A stretch of DNA of 64,000 nucleotides, taken from Vibrio celticus (GTDB taxonomy: Bacteria > Pseudomonadota > Gammaproteobacteria > Enterobacterales > Vibrionaceae). Position numbers and translations under genes: made by a program. Where the stretch lies: the NCBI RefSeq assembly GCF_024347335.1, contig NZ_AP025464.1, positions 1,952,908-2,016,907 of the forward strand, read 5' to 3'. How positions within the stretch are numbered: the first letter of the stretch is position 1; each line of letters starts with the position of its first letter. This document shows positions 54,962 through 63,576 of this stretch, in pieces. A model generated the notes under the pieces. The model was not told the DNA's origin. It saw nothing but the letters and a program-made list of their open reading frames with translations, and did not search any database.

Positions 54962-55792
54962 ATGACCAAAGTAATTAACCGTCATCCGTCCAAGTTTGGG
55001 CGAGTAATGCTTGGTGTGATGCCATTTCTGATCCTGCTTGCCGTCTATGTGACGGCATCAGATGCCAGACTGGCAGCTAACTCTGCTGATAAGCTGCTTC
55101 CTGCGTTTAGCAGTTTTGCTGATGCTATTGACAGAATGGCATTTACCCCAAGCCGAAGAACCGGTGAATACCTAATGTGGACAGATACCTTCGCCAGCCT
55201 AACGAGGCTGGCTTGGGGGATTGGCATCAGTGCACTGATTGGTCTATCTCTCGGTATCGCGACAGGGATCATCCCATTAGTGCGTTCTTCTTTATCACCT
55301 ATGATCACCACCGTTTCACTGATTCCACCAATGGCGATTTTGCCAATCTTGTTTATTTCATTTGGTGTAGGTGAACTCTCCAAGGTGGTACTGATTGTCA
55401 TCGGCGTGTGTCCCATCATTATCCGAGACATTCAGCTCAGGGTCCAAAGCCTACCGGATGAACAGCTTATCAAAGCTCAAACACTGGGCGCAAACAGCTG
55501 GCAAATTATTGTTCGAGTCATCCTTCCACAGATTATGCCGAAACTGATTGAAGCGGTTCGTCTGACTCTTGGTAGTGCGTGGCTATTTTTGATTGCTGCC
55601 GAAGCAATAGTGGCAACCGAAGGCTTGGGGTACCGCATCTTCTTGGTACGTCGATATTTATCAATGGACGTGATCCTGCCATATGTTTTGTGGATCACTA
55701 TCTTGGCTTACTGCATGGATTGGCTATTACGTTTAGCGTCCAAAAAGCTAAGTCCTTGGTATCACCAGTCACAAGGAGAGAACAATGGCTAA
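54962..55792 (+). CDS. ABC transporter permease, guanidine operon
   Basis: Membrane subunit of 276 residues with about six helices and the ATPase-contact EAA-type loop (DEQLIKAQTLGANSWQIIVR). Same class as SsuC/NrtB. Its stop overlaps the ATPase start by eight bases, so the subunits are made together. It would pass guanidine across the inner membrane. Confidence 0.88.
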   Translation: MTKVINRHPSKFGRVMLGVMPFLILLAVYVTASDARLAANSADKLLPAFSSFADAIDRMAFTPSRRTGEYLMWTDTFASLTRLAWGIGISALIGLSLGIATGIIPLVRSSLSPMITTVSLIPPMAILPILFISFGVGELSKVVLIVIGVCPIIIRDIQLRVQSLPDEQLIKAQTLGANSWQIIVRVILPQIMPKLIEAVRLTLGSAWLFLIAAEAIVATEGLGYRIFLVRRYLSMDVILPYVLWITILAYCMDWLLRLASKKLSPWYHQSQGENNG

Positions 55793-56591
55793 CCCACAGG
55801 CTATTAACCAAACGAATCAACCGATCATCCAAGTTAAACAGGTTTGGAAGGAATACGGCGATAACATCGTTCTTGAGCGTTTGGATCTTACCGTTAATGA
55901 AGGTGACTTTGTCAGTATCGTTGGTGCATCGGGCTGTGGGAAGACCACATTCCTTAATATGCTGCTCGGCACAGAAACACCTTCGAGAGGGCAACTGTTG
56001 CTAGACGGAGAGCCACTGACTCAAGAGCCGGGAGTTGAACGAGGCATCGTGTTCCAAAAGTACTCCGTTTTTCCTCATTTAACGGCGCTTGAGAATGTCA
56101 TGCTTGGCTATGAGTTTGAGGAAAACAGTATTTCTAGCACCCTGCTGGGACGACTGTTTGGCGCTAAGAAACGACAAGCTAAAGAGCAGGCGCTGCAAAT
56201 GCTGGAACAGGTCGGTTTGCTGGCGGCACAAGACAAATACCCTCATGAATTATCAGGCGGCATGAGACAGCGTCTTTCTATTGCACAGGCACTGATCAAA
56301 AAGCCAAGAATACTGCTACTCGATGAGCCTTTTGGTGCGCTTGACCCCGGAATTCGTAAAGACATGCATGTGCTTGTGAAATCGCTTTGGAAAGAGCAAA
56401 ACCTAACGGTCTTCATGATCACGCACGACCTCAGTGAAGGCTTCTATCTGGGGAATCGCCTCTGGGTGTTTGACCATACTCGCCAAGATGAGCAAGCGCC
56501 CGAGCGTTTTGGCGCACAGGTGACGTTTGATATTCCAACCGAGCAGTTGGAACACTCTCAACCAGAACAACTTCTCCAAAAAATTGCATAA
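55785..56591 (+). CDS. ABC transporter ATPase, guanidine operon
   Basis: 268-residue ATPase of the SsuB/TauB class. Walker A GASGCGKTT at 47-55, Q-loop QKYSVFPH, signature LSGGMRQRLSIAQAL, Walker B ILLLDEPFGALDPG and switch His in MITHDLSEG. The ATG lies inside the permease end (ATGGCTAA) with AAGGAGAG upstream. Partner of the preceding permease and binding protein. Confidence 0.9.
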   Translation: MANPQAINQTNQPIIQVKQVWKEYGDNIVLERLDLTVNEGDFVSIVGASGCGKTTFLNMLLGTETPSRGQLLLDGEPLTQEPGVERGIVFQKYSVFPHLTALENVMLGYEFEENSISSTLLGRLFGAKKRQAKEQALQMLEQVGLLAAQDKYPHELSGGMRQRLSIAQALIKKPRILLLDEPFGALDPGIRKDMHVLVKSLWKEQNLTVFMITHDLSEGFYLGNRLWVFDHTRQDEQAPERFGAQVTFDIPTEQLEHSQPEQLLQKIA

Positions 56592-56601
56592 GGAATTAAA
56601 G

Positions 56602-57366
56602 ATGTTAGCAAAACAGGACGTGATTTTTTCAGACACTCTGCCAGGGGCCGCACACTGGTCTATGGTGGTGCCAAAAGGTCGAACGGTTCGGTTCAAAGAT
56701 CTTGAAGGCGGAGCAAACCTAAGTGTGTTGTTCTACAACCCAGCGAATCCACTGGAGCGCTACAACGCACCAGATACTCTGAAAGGTCAGCATACGTTCA
56801 AGTTAACGACAGGTAATTGTTTGTACTCAGACATGGGGCGTATCTTTTGCTCGATTGTCCGTGATGATACTGGATGGATTGATACAGTATGTGGTGTCGC
56901 CAATAAGCAAAAGGTGGCTCAGAAGTGGGGCGAGCGCGATTATCAAACAGAGCGTAATCAGTGGAAGCAGAACGGCTATGATGCGCTGCTCGTTGAAGTG
57001 GCTAAATATGGTTTAGGTAAGCGTGATTTAGCCGCGAACTTAAACCTGTTTAGTAAAGTGTCTACAGATGAAGTAGGCAACCTAAATTACGATCCTCAGC
57101 ACAGTAAAGCAGATGATTGTATTGAGCTGCGTTTCGAAATGGACACCTTGGTAGTGATGACGACTTGTCCTCATCCTCTTAACCCATCAGAAACATACCC
57201 ATACAAGCCTGTCGAGGTCATGGTATTCGAGTCTGAGCCAATGCAACAAAACGATACTTGCCTTAATCATCGCGAAGAGAATAAGCGAGGTTTTGAGAAC
57301 AACCGCCGCTATGAAACAACGGCCAGTCAAACTATTAAGCCATCCACTGTCAGTCACTGTTGTTAA
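56602..57366 (+). CDS. Carboxyguanidine deiminase subunit (urea-carboxylase-associated protein 1)
   Basis: DUF1989 protein of 254 residues, previously named urea-carboxylase-associated protein 1. In guanidine-degrading bacteria the two DUF1989 subunits (CgdA and CgdB) convert carboxyguanidine to allophanate and ammonia. RFKDLEGGANLSVLFYNPAN, FCSIVRDDTGWIDTVCG and LGKRDLAANLNLFSKV are family blocks. The N-terminal in-frame extension was discarded because AAGGA precedes the ATG at 56602. A Cys-Cys end (VSHCC) is unusual. Which of CgdA or CgdB it is I cannot say. Confidence 0.85.
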   Translation: MLAKQDVIFSDTLPGAAHWSMVVPKGRTVRFKDLEGGANLSVLFYNPANPLERYNAPDTLKGQHTFKLTTGNCLYSDMGRIFCSIVRDDTGWIDTVCGVANKQKVAQKWGERDYQTERNQWKQNGYDALLVEVAKYGLGKRDLAANLNLFSKVSTDEVGNLNYDPQHSKADDCIELRFEMDTLVVMTTCPHPLNPSETYPYKPVEVMVFESEPMQQNDTCLNHREENKRGFENNRRYETTASQTIKPSTVSHCC

Positions 57367-57377
57367 AGGAGTAAAAC

Positions 57378-58016
57378 ATGATTGTAGAGAGCCAATTAGA
57401 ACTAAGTGAAGCGCTTTATCGTGATGTTGTCCCTGCTGGTGACTACTACATGAAAGTCGTCAAAAAAGGTCAAACAGTGCGTATCCTTGATATCGAAGGC
57501 AACCAAGCAGCAGATACTCTATTTTACAATGCCAACGATCCTTCAGAGCGTTATAGCGCTATCGATACCATTCGTGATCAGGGTAATGTCTACCTTACGG
57601 CTGGCACTAAGATCCTGTCTGACCAAGGTAATGTGATGCTTGAGATCGTCGCTGATACCTGTGGTCGTCACGATACCTTAGGCGGCGCATGTGCCACTGA
57701 GAGCAACACGGTACGTTACTCTATTGATAAGAAATGCATGCATGCTTGCCGTGATAGCTGGTTGTTGGCTGTCGCAGAAAACGAGCAGTTTGGTATGTCT
57801 AAGCGAGATATTACTCACAACATTAATTTCTTTATGAATGTACCAGTGACTGCCGAAGGTGGTCTTACGTTTGCCGATGGCATCAGTGGTGCGGGTAAAT
57901 ATGTAGAGCTCAAAGCCCACATGGATACCATCGTTTTAATGTCGAACTGCCCACAATTGAATAATCCATGTAATGCCTACAATCCAACGCCTGTTGAGAT
58001 CATCGTTTGGCAATAA
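57378..58016 (+). CDS. Carboxyguanidine deiminase subunit (urea-carboxylase-associated protein 2)
   Basis: Second DUF1989 subunit, 212 residues, paralogous to the preceding product: VRILDIEGNQAADTLFYNAN, TCGRHDTLGGACATESN and SKRDITHNINFFMNV correspond to its blocks. Cysteines in GGACATESN and KKCMHACRD could form the active metal or thiol site. It is 11 bases downstream of subunit one with GGAG before ATG. The guanidine-II riboswitch begins 31 bases after its stop. Confidence 0.87.
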   Translation: MIVESQLELSEALYRDVVPAGDYYMKVVKKGQTVRILDIEGNQAADTLFYNANDPSERYSAIDTIRDQGNVYLTAGTKILSDQGNVMLEIVADTCGRHDTLGGACATESNTVRYSIDKKCMHACRDSWLLAVAENEQFGMSKRDITHNINFFMNVPVTAEGGLTFADGISGAGKYVELKAHMDTIVLMSNCPQLNNPCNAYNPTPVEIIVWQ

Positions 58017-58046
58017 AGTCAGCAAGATAGCTGAGAAAATGAGTAA

Positions 58047-58103
58047 GGGACGACCCTAGTTAATGCTCTATTTTTTCCGGGACGACCCGGATTTTAGGGA
58101 CGA
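58047..58103 (+). ncRNA. Guanidine-II (mini-ykkC) riboswitch
   Basis: Two hairpins with ACGA loops, the hallmark of mini-ykkC: GGG-ACGA-CCC at 58047-58056 and CCGGG-ACGA-CCCGG at 58077-58090, joined by a 20-base linker. The ribosome site AGGGA (58096-58100) of the carboxylase gene follows six bases after the second hairpin. Guanidine binding should let the two loops kiss and free the ribosome site. In the unbound form CCCTA at 58054-58058 can pair with TAGGG at 58095-58099 and hide it. Internal to the operon, 91 bases between neighbouring genes. Confidence 0.88.
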
Positions 58104-58107
58104 AAAT

Positions 58108-61100
58108 ATGTTTAGTAAGGTATTAATTGCTAACCGTGGAGCCATTGCTTGCCGAGTTATCCGCACATTAAAACAACTTAATATCGGCAGCGTTGCCATT
58201 TACAGTGAAGCAGACTCTCAAAGTCTCCACGTTGTCGGTGCTGATGAAGCGTTTTCTTTAGGTCAAGGTGGCGCGACTGAGACCTACCTTAATCAAGACA
58301 AAATTATTGCGATTGCCAAAGAGTCTGGCGCACAAGCGATTCATCCTGGCTACGGCTTTTTAAGTGAAAACCCAGAGTTTGTCGAACGATGCGAACAAGA
58401 AGGATTGGTCTTTTTAGGACCAACAGCAGAACAAATGCGATCTTTTGGCCTTAAACACTCTGCGCGTAACATCGCTACTCAAGCAAATGTGCCGCTTCTC
58501 CCAGGCACAGACTTACTCAATGACAAACAACAAGCACTGCAGGAAGCAGAGAAAATCGGCTACCCAGTGATGTTGAAAAGCACGGCTGGTGGCGGTGGCA
58601 TCGGCATGCAGTGCTGTTTTACCAGCCAAGAACTCGATGAGGCTTATGATAGCGTTAAGAGACTGAGTGCGAATAATTTCAGTAACAGCGGCGTGTTCCT
58701 CGAGAAGTTTATTCAACAAGCACGTCATATCGAAGTACAGATTTTCGGTGATGGGCAAGGCCACGTAGTTGCATTAGGTGAACGTGATTGCTCGGCACAG
58801 CGTCGTAACCAGAAAGTCATCGAAGAGACACCCGCGCCTAACCTCAACGATGATACTCGAACTAAGCTGCAAGATACCGCAGTGAGATTGGCCAGTGAGG
58901 TTAACTACCGTAATGCTGGTACCGTCGAGTTTGTATTAGATCAGCAAACACAAGCGTTCTATTTCTTAGAGGTAAATACCCGCTTACAAGTTGAGCATGG
59001 CGTAACCGAAGAAGTGTTTGGTGTGGATCTTGTCGAATGGATGGTTCGTCAAGGGGCTGAACGGCTAGAACTAGAGACACTTAGCGCCACCCTTAAATCA
59101 CAAGGTCACGCGATTCAGGTAAGGCTTTACGCTGAAGACGCTAATAAAAACTTCCAGCCGTGTGCAGGTCTATTAAGTCATGTTGAGTGGGCAGAGCAAG
59201 AGAACTTGCGCATCGAACACTGGATAGAAGCTGGTGTTGAAGTGTCGCCATTCTTTGACCCGATGTTAGCGAAAGTGATCGTTCATTCCGATGATAGAAA
59301 TACGGCACTGGCAGAGCTTAAGCAAAGCCTCGGCAACAGCAATATCTACGGCATCGAACACAACAAGGCATATCTAAGCCAACTGCTTGCCAGCGAACTG
59401 GTAAAGAAAGGTGAAGTGCTGACTCAGTCTCTTAACAGTTTTGAGTTTAAACCGAACACTTTTGACGTCATCAGTGGCGGAACCCAAACCACGATTCAAG
59501 ATTACCCGGCTCGAACTGGCTACTGGGATATTGGCGTACCATCATCAGGCCCAATGGATGCGCTGAGCTTCCGTTTAGCGAATACATTACTTGCCAATGA
59601 AGAATCAAGTGCAGGCTTGGAAATCATTGTTTCAGGGCCAACGCTCAAATTTAACCAAGAAACTCGCATCGCTCTGACAGGTGCAAGCATTCAAGCGACA
59701 TTGGATGGTGAATCGGTCGCAATGAGCGAAGCGGTTGAAATAAAGCCAGGACAAACCCTTAAGCTTGGCAAAGTGCTAGACGGCGCTCGAACATACCTGG
59801 CAATTCAGGGCGGTATTGATTGCCCCGAGTATCTTGGGAGTCGTTCAACCTTCACGCTAGGTCAATTTGGTGGTCATGCTGGCCGCGCATTGCTCGCCGG
59901 TGATGTTTTACATATCAAAGAAGCCACTCCAAAGAGTACCACTGAGATCAGTTCCATTACTCAACCGGAGTTCAACGGTGAATGGCAGATCCGAGTGATT
60001 TATGGCCCGCACGGAGCGCCAGATTTCTTCACTCAAGAAGATATTGATGCCTTCTTTGATGCTGAGTGGAAGGTGCACTTTAACTCAAGTCGTACTGGCG
60101 TTCGTTTAATCGGACCTAAGCCCAACTGGGCGCGCGCAGACGGTGGGGAAGCTGGTCTTCATCCATCCAATATTCACGATAACGCTTACGCGGTTGGCAC
60201 GATAGACTTTACTGGTGACATGCCAGTTATCTTAGGTCCAGACGGCCCAAGTCTTGGCGGCTTTGTTTGCCCCGCCACCATCATCAAAGCCGACCTTTGG
60301 AAGATGGGGCAGCTCAAAGCAGGGGACAAAATTCGATTTACACCTGTAACGGTGGAAGATGCGGAGCTTGCCGAACGCGCGCAGCTTACTCAGATCGAAA
60401 CGGGTGTAATCGAAGAAATGGTGCTGCCAATAGCAGAGCTTGATTCACCCATCATTAAGACTATCCCAGCAAGCCAATATGGTGAGCAAGTGGCTTACCG
60501 CCCAAGCGGGGAAGATTACCTGCTGGTGGAGTATGGCCCACAGATGCTCGACATTCGTTTACGATTCCGAGTCCACGCATTGATGCTCAAGCTTCAAGAG
60601 CGAAACTTGGTAGGTGTTCATGAGCTGACGCCGGGTATTCGTTCCCTACAAATTCATTACGATAACCTTGTAATGCCAAGAGATCAGTTGCTTGATGAGC
60701 TAGAAGCGATCGAAGCCATGCTGGATAGTATTGATGATCTGACTGTACCAGCTCGCGTGGTGCATCTGCCTTTATCTTGGGATGACGAAGCAACGCGCTT
60801 GGCGATTCGTAAATACGATGAAGTGGTACGCAAAGACGCGCCTTGGTGCCCAGATAACATTGAGTTTATCCGCCGCATCAATGGACTTGATTCCGTCGAA
60901 GACGTTAAGCGCATCGTGTTTGATGCCAGCTACCTCGTGATGGGGCTAGGGGATGTGTACCTTGGCGCACCTGTAGCAACGCCAATGGACCCTCGCCATC
61001 GTTTAGTTACCACAAAATACAACCCAGCTCGAACTTGGACTCCAGAAAATGCCGTTGGTATCGGTGGTGCGTATATGTGTGTCTACGGTATGGAAGGCCC

Positions 61101-61698
61101 GGGTGGCTACCAGTTTGTCGGTCGTACGCTACAGATGTGGAATCGCTATCGTCAAACCGAAGCCTTCACCAAACCTTGGCTACTGCGCTTTTTTGACCAA
61201 ATCAAGTTCTATGAAGTCAGTGCGGATGAGCTACTCGATATTCGTGAGAAACACCCTCAAGGCCACTACCCAGTGAAAATTGAAGAAACGGAGTTTTCTT
61301 TAGCGGATTACCAATCACTGCTTCATGAGCATGCCGATGAAATTAAGCACGCGAAAGCGCGCCAGCAAAAGGCATTCGAAGAGGAGCGCCAGCGTTGGGA
61401 AGAGTCTGGGCAAGCGAATTTTGTTGCAACAGAAATCGAGCAATCAAGCGTACAAACCGAGCTCGAAGAAGGGCAGGAAGCGATTGAAAGCCACGTTGCG
61501 GGTAATATTTGGCAAGTGCTTGTCGAGCCTGGTCAAACCGTGAAAGAGAATGACGTAGTGATGATTCTAGAAGCGATGAAAATGGAGTTAGAAGTCACCG
61601 CGAGTGTCTCGGGCGTCATTGATTCAATATGTCATGAAGCAGGTGCTCAAGTGCACGCTGGCGAGCCATTACTGGTTGTTAATACATGCGCAGCATAG
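58108..61698 (+). CDS. Guanidine carboxylase (urea carboxylase family), biotin enzyme
   Basis: Large biotin-dependent enzyme of 1196 residues, start at ATG 58108 with AGGGA seven bases upstream. Domains in order: biotin carboxylase (to about 455, with VMLKSTAGGGGIGMQ and FYFLEVNTRLQVEHGVTE), an AHS2/KipA-like domain (GPMDALSFRLANTLL), an AHS1/KipI-like domain (LTPGIRSLQIHYDNLVMPRD) and a biotin carrier domain with LEAMKMELEV. With ATP and bicarbonate it carboxylates guanidine (or urea). Two guanidine riboswitches in the operon and the adjacent deiminase subunits argue for guanidine as true substrate. Product goes to the Cgd subunits. Confidence 0.92.
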   Translation: MFSKVLIANRGAIACRVIRTLKQLNIGSVAIYSEADSQSLHVVGADEAFSLGQGGATETYLNQDKIIAIAKESGAQAIHPGYGFLSENPEFVERCEQEGLVFLGPTAEQMRSFGLKHSARNIATQANVPLLPGTDLLNDKQQALQEAEKIGYPVMLKSTAGGGGIGMQCCFTSQELDEAYDSVKRLSANNFSNSGVFLEKFIQQARHIEVQIFGDGQGHVVALGERDCSAQRRNQKVIEETPAPNLNDDTRTKLQDTAVRLASEVNYRNAGTVEFVLDQQTQAFYFLEVNTRLQVEHGVTEEVFGVDLVEWMVRQGAERLELETLSATLKSQGHAIQVRLYAEDANKNFQPCAGLLSHVEWAEQENLRIEHWIEAGVEVSPFFDPMLAKVIVHSDDRNTALAELKQSLGNSNIYGIEHNKAYLSQLLASELVKKGEVLTQSLNSFEFKPNTFDVISGGTQTTIQDYPARTGYWDIGVPSSGPMDALSFRLANTLLANEESSAGLEIIVSGPTLKFNQETRIALTGASIQATLDGESVAMSEAVEIKPGQTLKLGKVLDGARTYLAIQGGIDCPEYLGSRSTFTLGQFGGHAGRALLAGDVLHIKEATPKSTTEISSITQPEFNGEWQIRVIYGPHGAPDFFTQEDIDAFFDAEWKVHFNSSRTGVRLIGPKPNWARADGGEAGLHPSNIHDNAYAVGTIDFTGDMPVILGPDGPSLGGFVCPATIIKADLWKMGQLKAGDKIRFTPVTVEDAELAERAQLTQIETGVIEEMVLPIAELDSPIIKTIPASQYGEQVAYRPSGEDYLLVEYGPQMLDIRLRFRVHALMLKLQERNLVGVHELTPGIRSLQIHYDNLVMPRDQLLDELEAIEAMLDSIDDLTVPARVVHLPLSWDDEATRLAIRKYDEVVRKDAPWCPDNIEFIRRINGLDSVEDVKRIVFDASYLVMGLGDVYLGAPVATPMDPRHRLVTTKYNPARTWTPENAVGIGGAYMCVYGMEGPGGYQFVGRTLQMWNRYRQTEAFTKPWLLRFFDQIKFYEVSADELLDIREKHPQGHYPVKIEETEFSLADYQSLLHEHADEIKHAKARQQKAFEEERQRWEESGQANFVATEIEQSSVQTELEEGQEAIESHVAGNIWQVLVEPGQTVKENDVVMILEAMKMELEVTASVSGVIDSICHEAGAQVHAGEPLLVVNTCAA

Positions 61699-61720
61699 CA
61701 GTTTGAGGATAGATAGATAA

Positions 61721-63520
61721 ATGACTAATTCAAATACGACGCTTCAAGCAGCGACAGAGCCACTGACCATCAGCGGCCTATGTGAGGCCTACCGCAGTGG
61801 TGAACTTGACGTAGAGCAGTTTTTGCGTAACAAGCTCGAACAAGTCAGAGCCGACAAATCCAATGCTTGGCTATCAGTGATTTCTGACCAGCAACTTGAC
61901 GCGTATCTAGCTAAACTTGCAGAACAGGACATTGAACAGTTACCCCTGTTTGGCGTGCCTTTTGCCATCAAAGATAATATCGATTTGCAAGGGTTGGGTA
62001 CGACTGCTGGCTGCGAAGCCTACCGCTACCAACCATCAGAATCCGCCTATCTGGTTAAGCAGTTGACCAACGCTGGCGCGGTACCTTTGGGTAAAACGAG
62101 CCTTGATCAGTTTGCAACCGGTTTAGTGGGTACACGTAGCCCTTGGGGAGCGGTGAACAACAGTTTTGATCCGCAGTATATCTCAGGTGGCTCAAGCTCT
62201 GGCAGTGCAGTTGCCGTAGCGACCAACCAAGTATGTTTTGCATTAGGAACCGATACTGCAGGCTCTGGCCGTGTACCAGCAGCATTTAATAACCTATTCG
62301 GCCTCAAGCCAAGTAAGGGGCTGTTAAGTTGCAGTGGTGTCGTCCCCGCATGTCGTACATTAGATTGCGTTACATTCTTCACTAAAAGTGCAGAAGACCT
62401 GAGCACACTCTATCAAGTGGGAGCGAGCTATGATGAGAGCGATTGCTACGCTCGCTATGCTATTGAACAAGGGCTTGAAGCAACCACTCAGTTTTCTGGA
62501 TTGAGAGTCGGAGTGCCATCCGAGGAGCAGCTAAAGTTCTTTGGCAACGAAGAGTATCGTAAGCTCTATGCTCAGTCGGTTGCTCGCCTAGAGTCATTGG
62601 GGGCAGAAGTCATACCATTTGATTTGTCGCCATTCATAGAGGCGGCTAACCTGCTTTATCAAGGCCCTTGGGTTGCAGAAAGATATGCTGCTATTGAATC
62701 CTTCTTCAATAGTAATCAAGAGCAGTGTTTGGAAGTGATTCAAACGATTGTTGGTGGAGCCAAAGACCTTTCTGCTACCGATACATTTAAAGCCATATAC
62801 CAACTGCAAGCATTTAAAGTTCAGTGCGACCAGTTGATGGACAATGTTGATGCTGTGCTGACGCCAACCGCAGGCACGATTTATACTATTGATGAAGTGA
62901 ATAACGACCCGATTGCCCTAAATAGCAACCTCGGTTACTACACCAACTTCATGAACCTACTCGACTACAGCGCGATAGCAATGCCCGCAGGTTTCACCGA
63001 AGCTGGATTGCCGTTTGGTGTCACCCTGTTTGCCCAAGCCTTCCAAGACGAAGTCTTGATTGCATTAAGTAAAGAGTGGCAGCAGGCGATGAATTTGCCA
63101 CTGGGGGCAACACTAGTTGAACTCGAGAGTAGCGAGAGTGTGGATTTGCTAGTTTGTGGTGCTCACATGAAAGACTTAGCGCTTAATCATCAACTAATAG
63201 AGTTAGGTGCGAACTTTAAACAGCGAACCACTACATCAAAGAATTATTCTCTGTATTGCCTAGCAGGTGGGCCACCACTAAGGCCTGGACTAGTCCGTAG
63301 CCCAAACAAGGGTGAAAAGATTGAGGTCGAAATCTGGCGAGTGCCTAAAAAGCAGCTAGGAGCTTTGCTGGTGCAAATTCCACATCCTTTGGGATTGGGC
63401 AGTGTCGAAACTGACTCTGGTGAATGGGTGAAAGGGTTTATTTGTGAAGGTATAGGGATTGAAGGGGCAACCGACATTACTGAGGCAGGCGGTTGGCGAT
63501 ATTTTCTTGAAAAGTCTTAA
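61721..63520 (+). CDS. Allophanate hydrolase
   Basis: 599 residues; an amidase-signature domain (Lys84 in FAIKDNID, cis-Ser158 in SGGSSSGSA and nucleophile Ser182 in GTDTAGSGRVPA, the same spacing as AtzF) followed by the C-terminal domain typical of allophanate hydrolases (LPFGVTLFAQAF to the end). It splits allophanate to ammonia and CO2, the last step of guanidine or urea breakdown. Starts 22 bases after the carboxylase. Last gene of the operon. Confidence 0.93.
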   Translation: MTNSNTTLQAATEPLTISGLCEAYRSGELDVEQFLRNKLEQVRADKSNAWLSVISDQQLDAYLAKLAEQDIEQLPLFGVPFAIKDNIDLQGLGTTAGCEAYRYQPSESAYLVKQLTNAGAVPLGKTSLDQFATGLVGTRSPWGAVNNSFDPQYISGGSSSGSAVAVATNQVCFALGTDTAGSGRVPAAFNNLFGLKPSKGLLSCSGVVPACRTLDCVTFFTKSAEDLSTLYQVGASYDESDCYARYAIEQGLEATTQFSGLRVGVPSEEQLKFFGNEEYRKLYAQSVARLESLGAEVIPFDLSPFIEAANLLYQGPWVAERYAAIESFFNSNQEQCLEVIQTIVGGAKDLSATDTFKAIYQLQAFKVQCDQLMDNVDAVLTPTAGTIYTIDEVNNDPIALNSNLGYYTNFMNLLDYSAIAMPAGFTEAGLPFGVTLFAQAFQDEVLIALSKEWQQAMNLPLGATLVELESSESVDLLVCGAHMKDLALNHQLIELGANFKQRTTTSKNYSLYCLAGGPPLRPGLVRSPNKGEKIEVEIWRVPKKQLGALLVQIPHPLGLGSVETDSGEWVKGFICEGIGIEGATDITEAGGWRYFLEKS

Positions 63521-63537
63521 CGAGCTCACTGTTTAGA

Positions 63538-63575
63538 TGGGCCTGTTGCGAAAAATTTGCTTGGCCCACTTTTTC
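63538..63575 (+). terminator. Probable terminator of the guanidine operon
   Basis: TGGGCC pairs with GGCCCA around a 19-base loop, then CTTTTTC. It ends one base before the second IS6 copy. Confidence 0.65.
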
Positions 63576-63576
63576 T

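Noticed and set aside
58108..61698. Plain urea carboxylase annotation
   Set aside because: The fold is that of urea carboxylase, but two guanidine riboswitches and two DUF1989 deiminase subunits in the same operon fit guanidine carboxylase better. Urea activity cannot be excluded.
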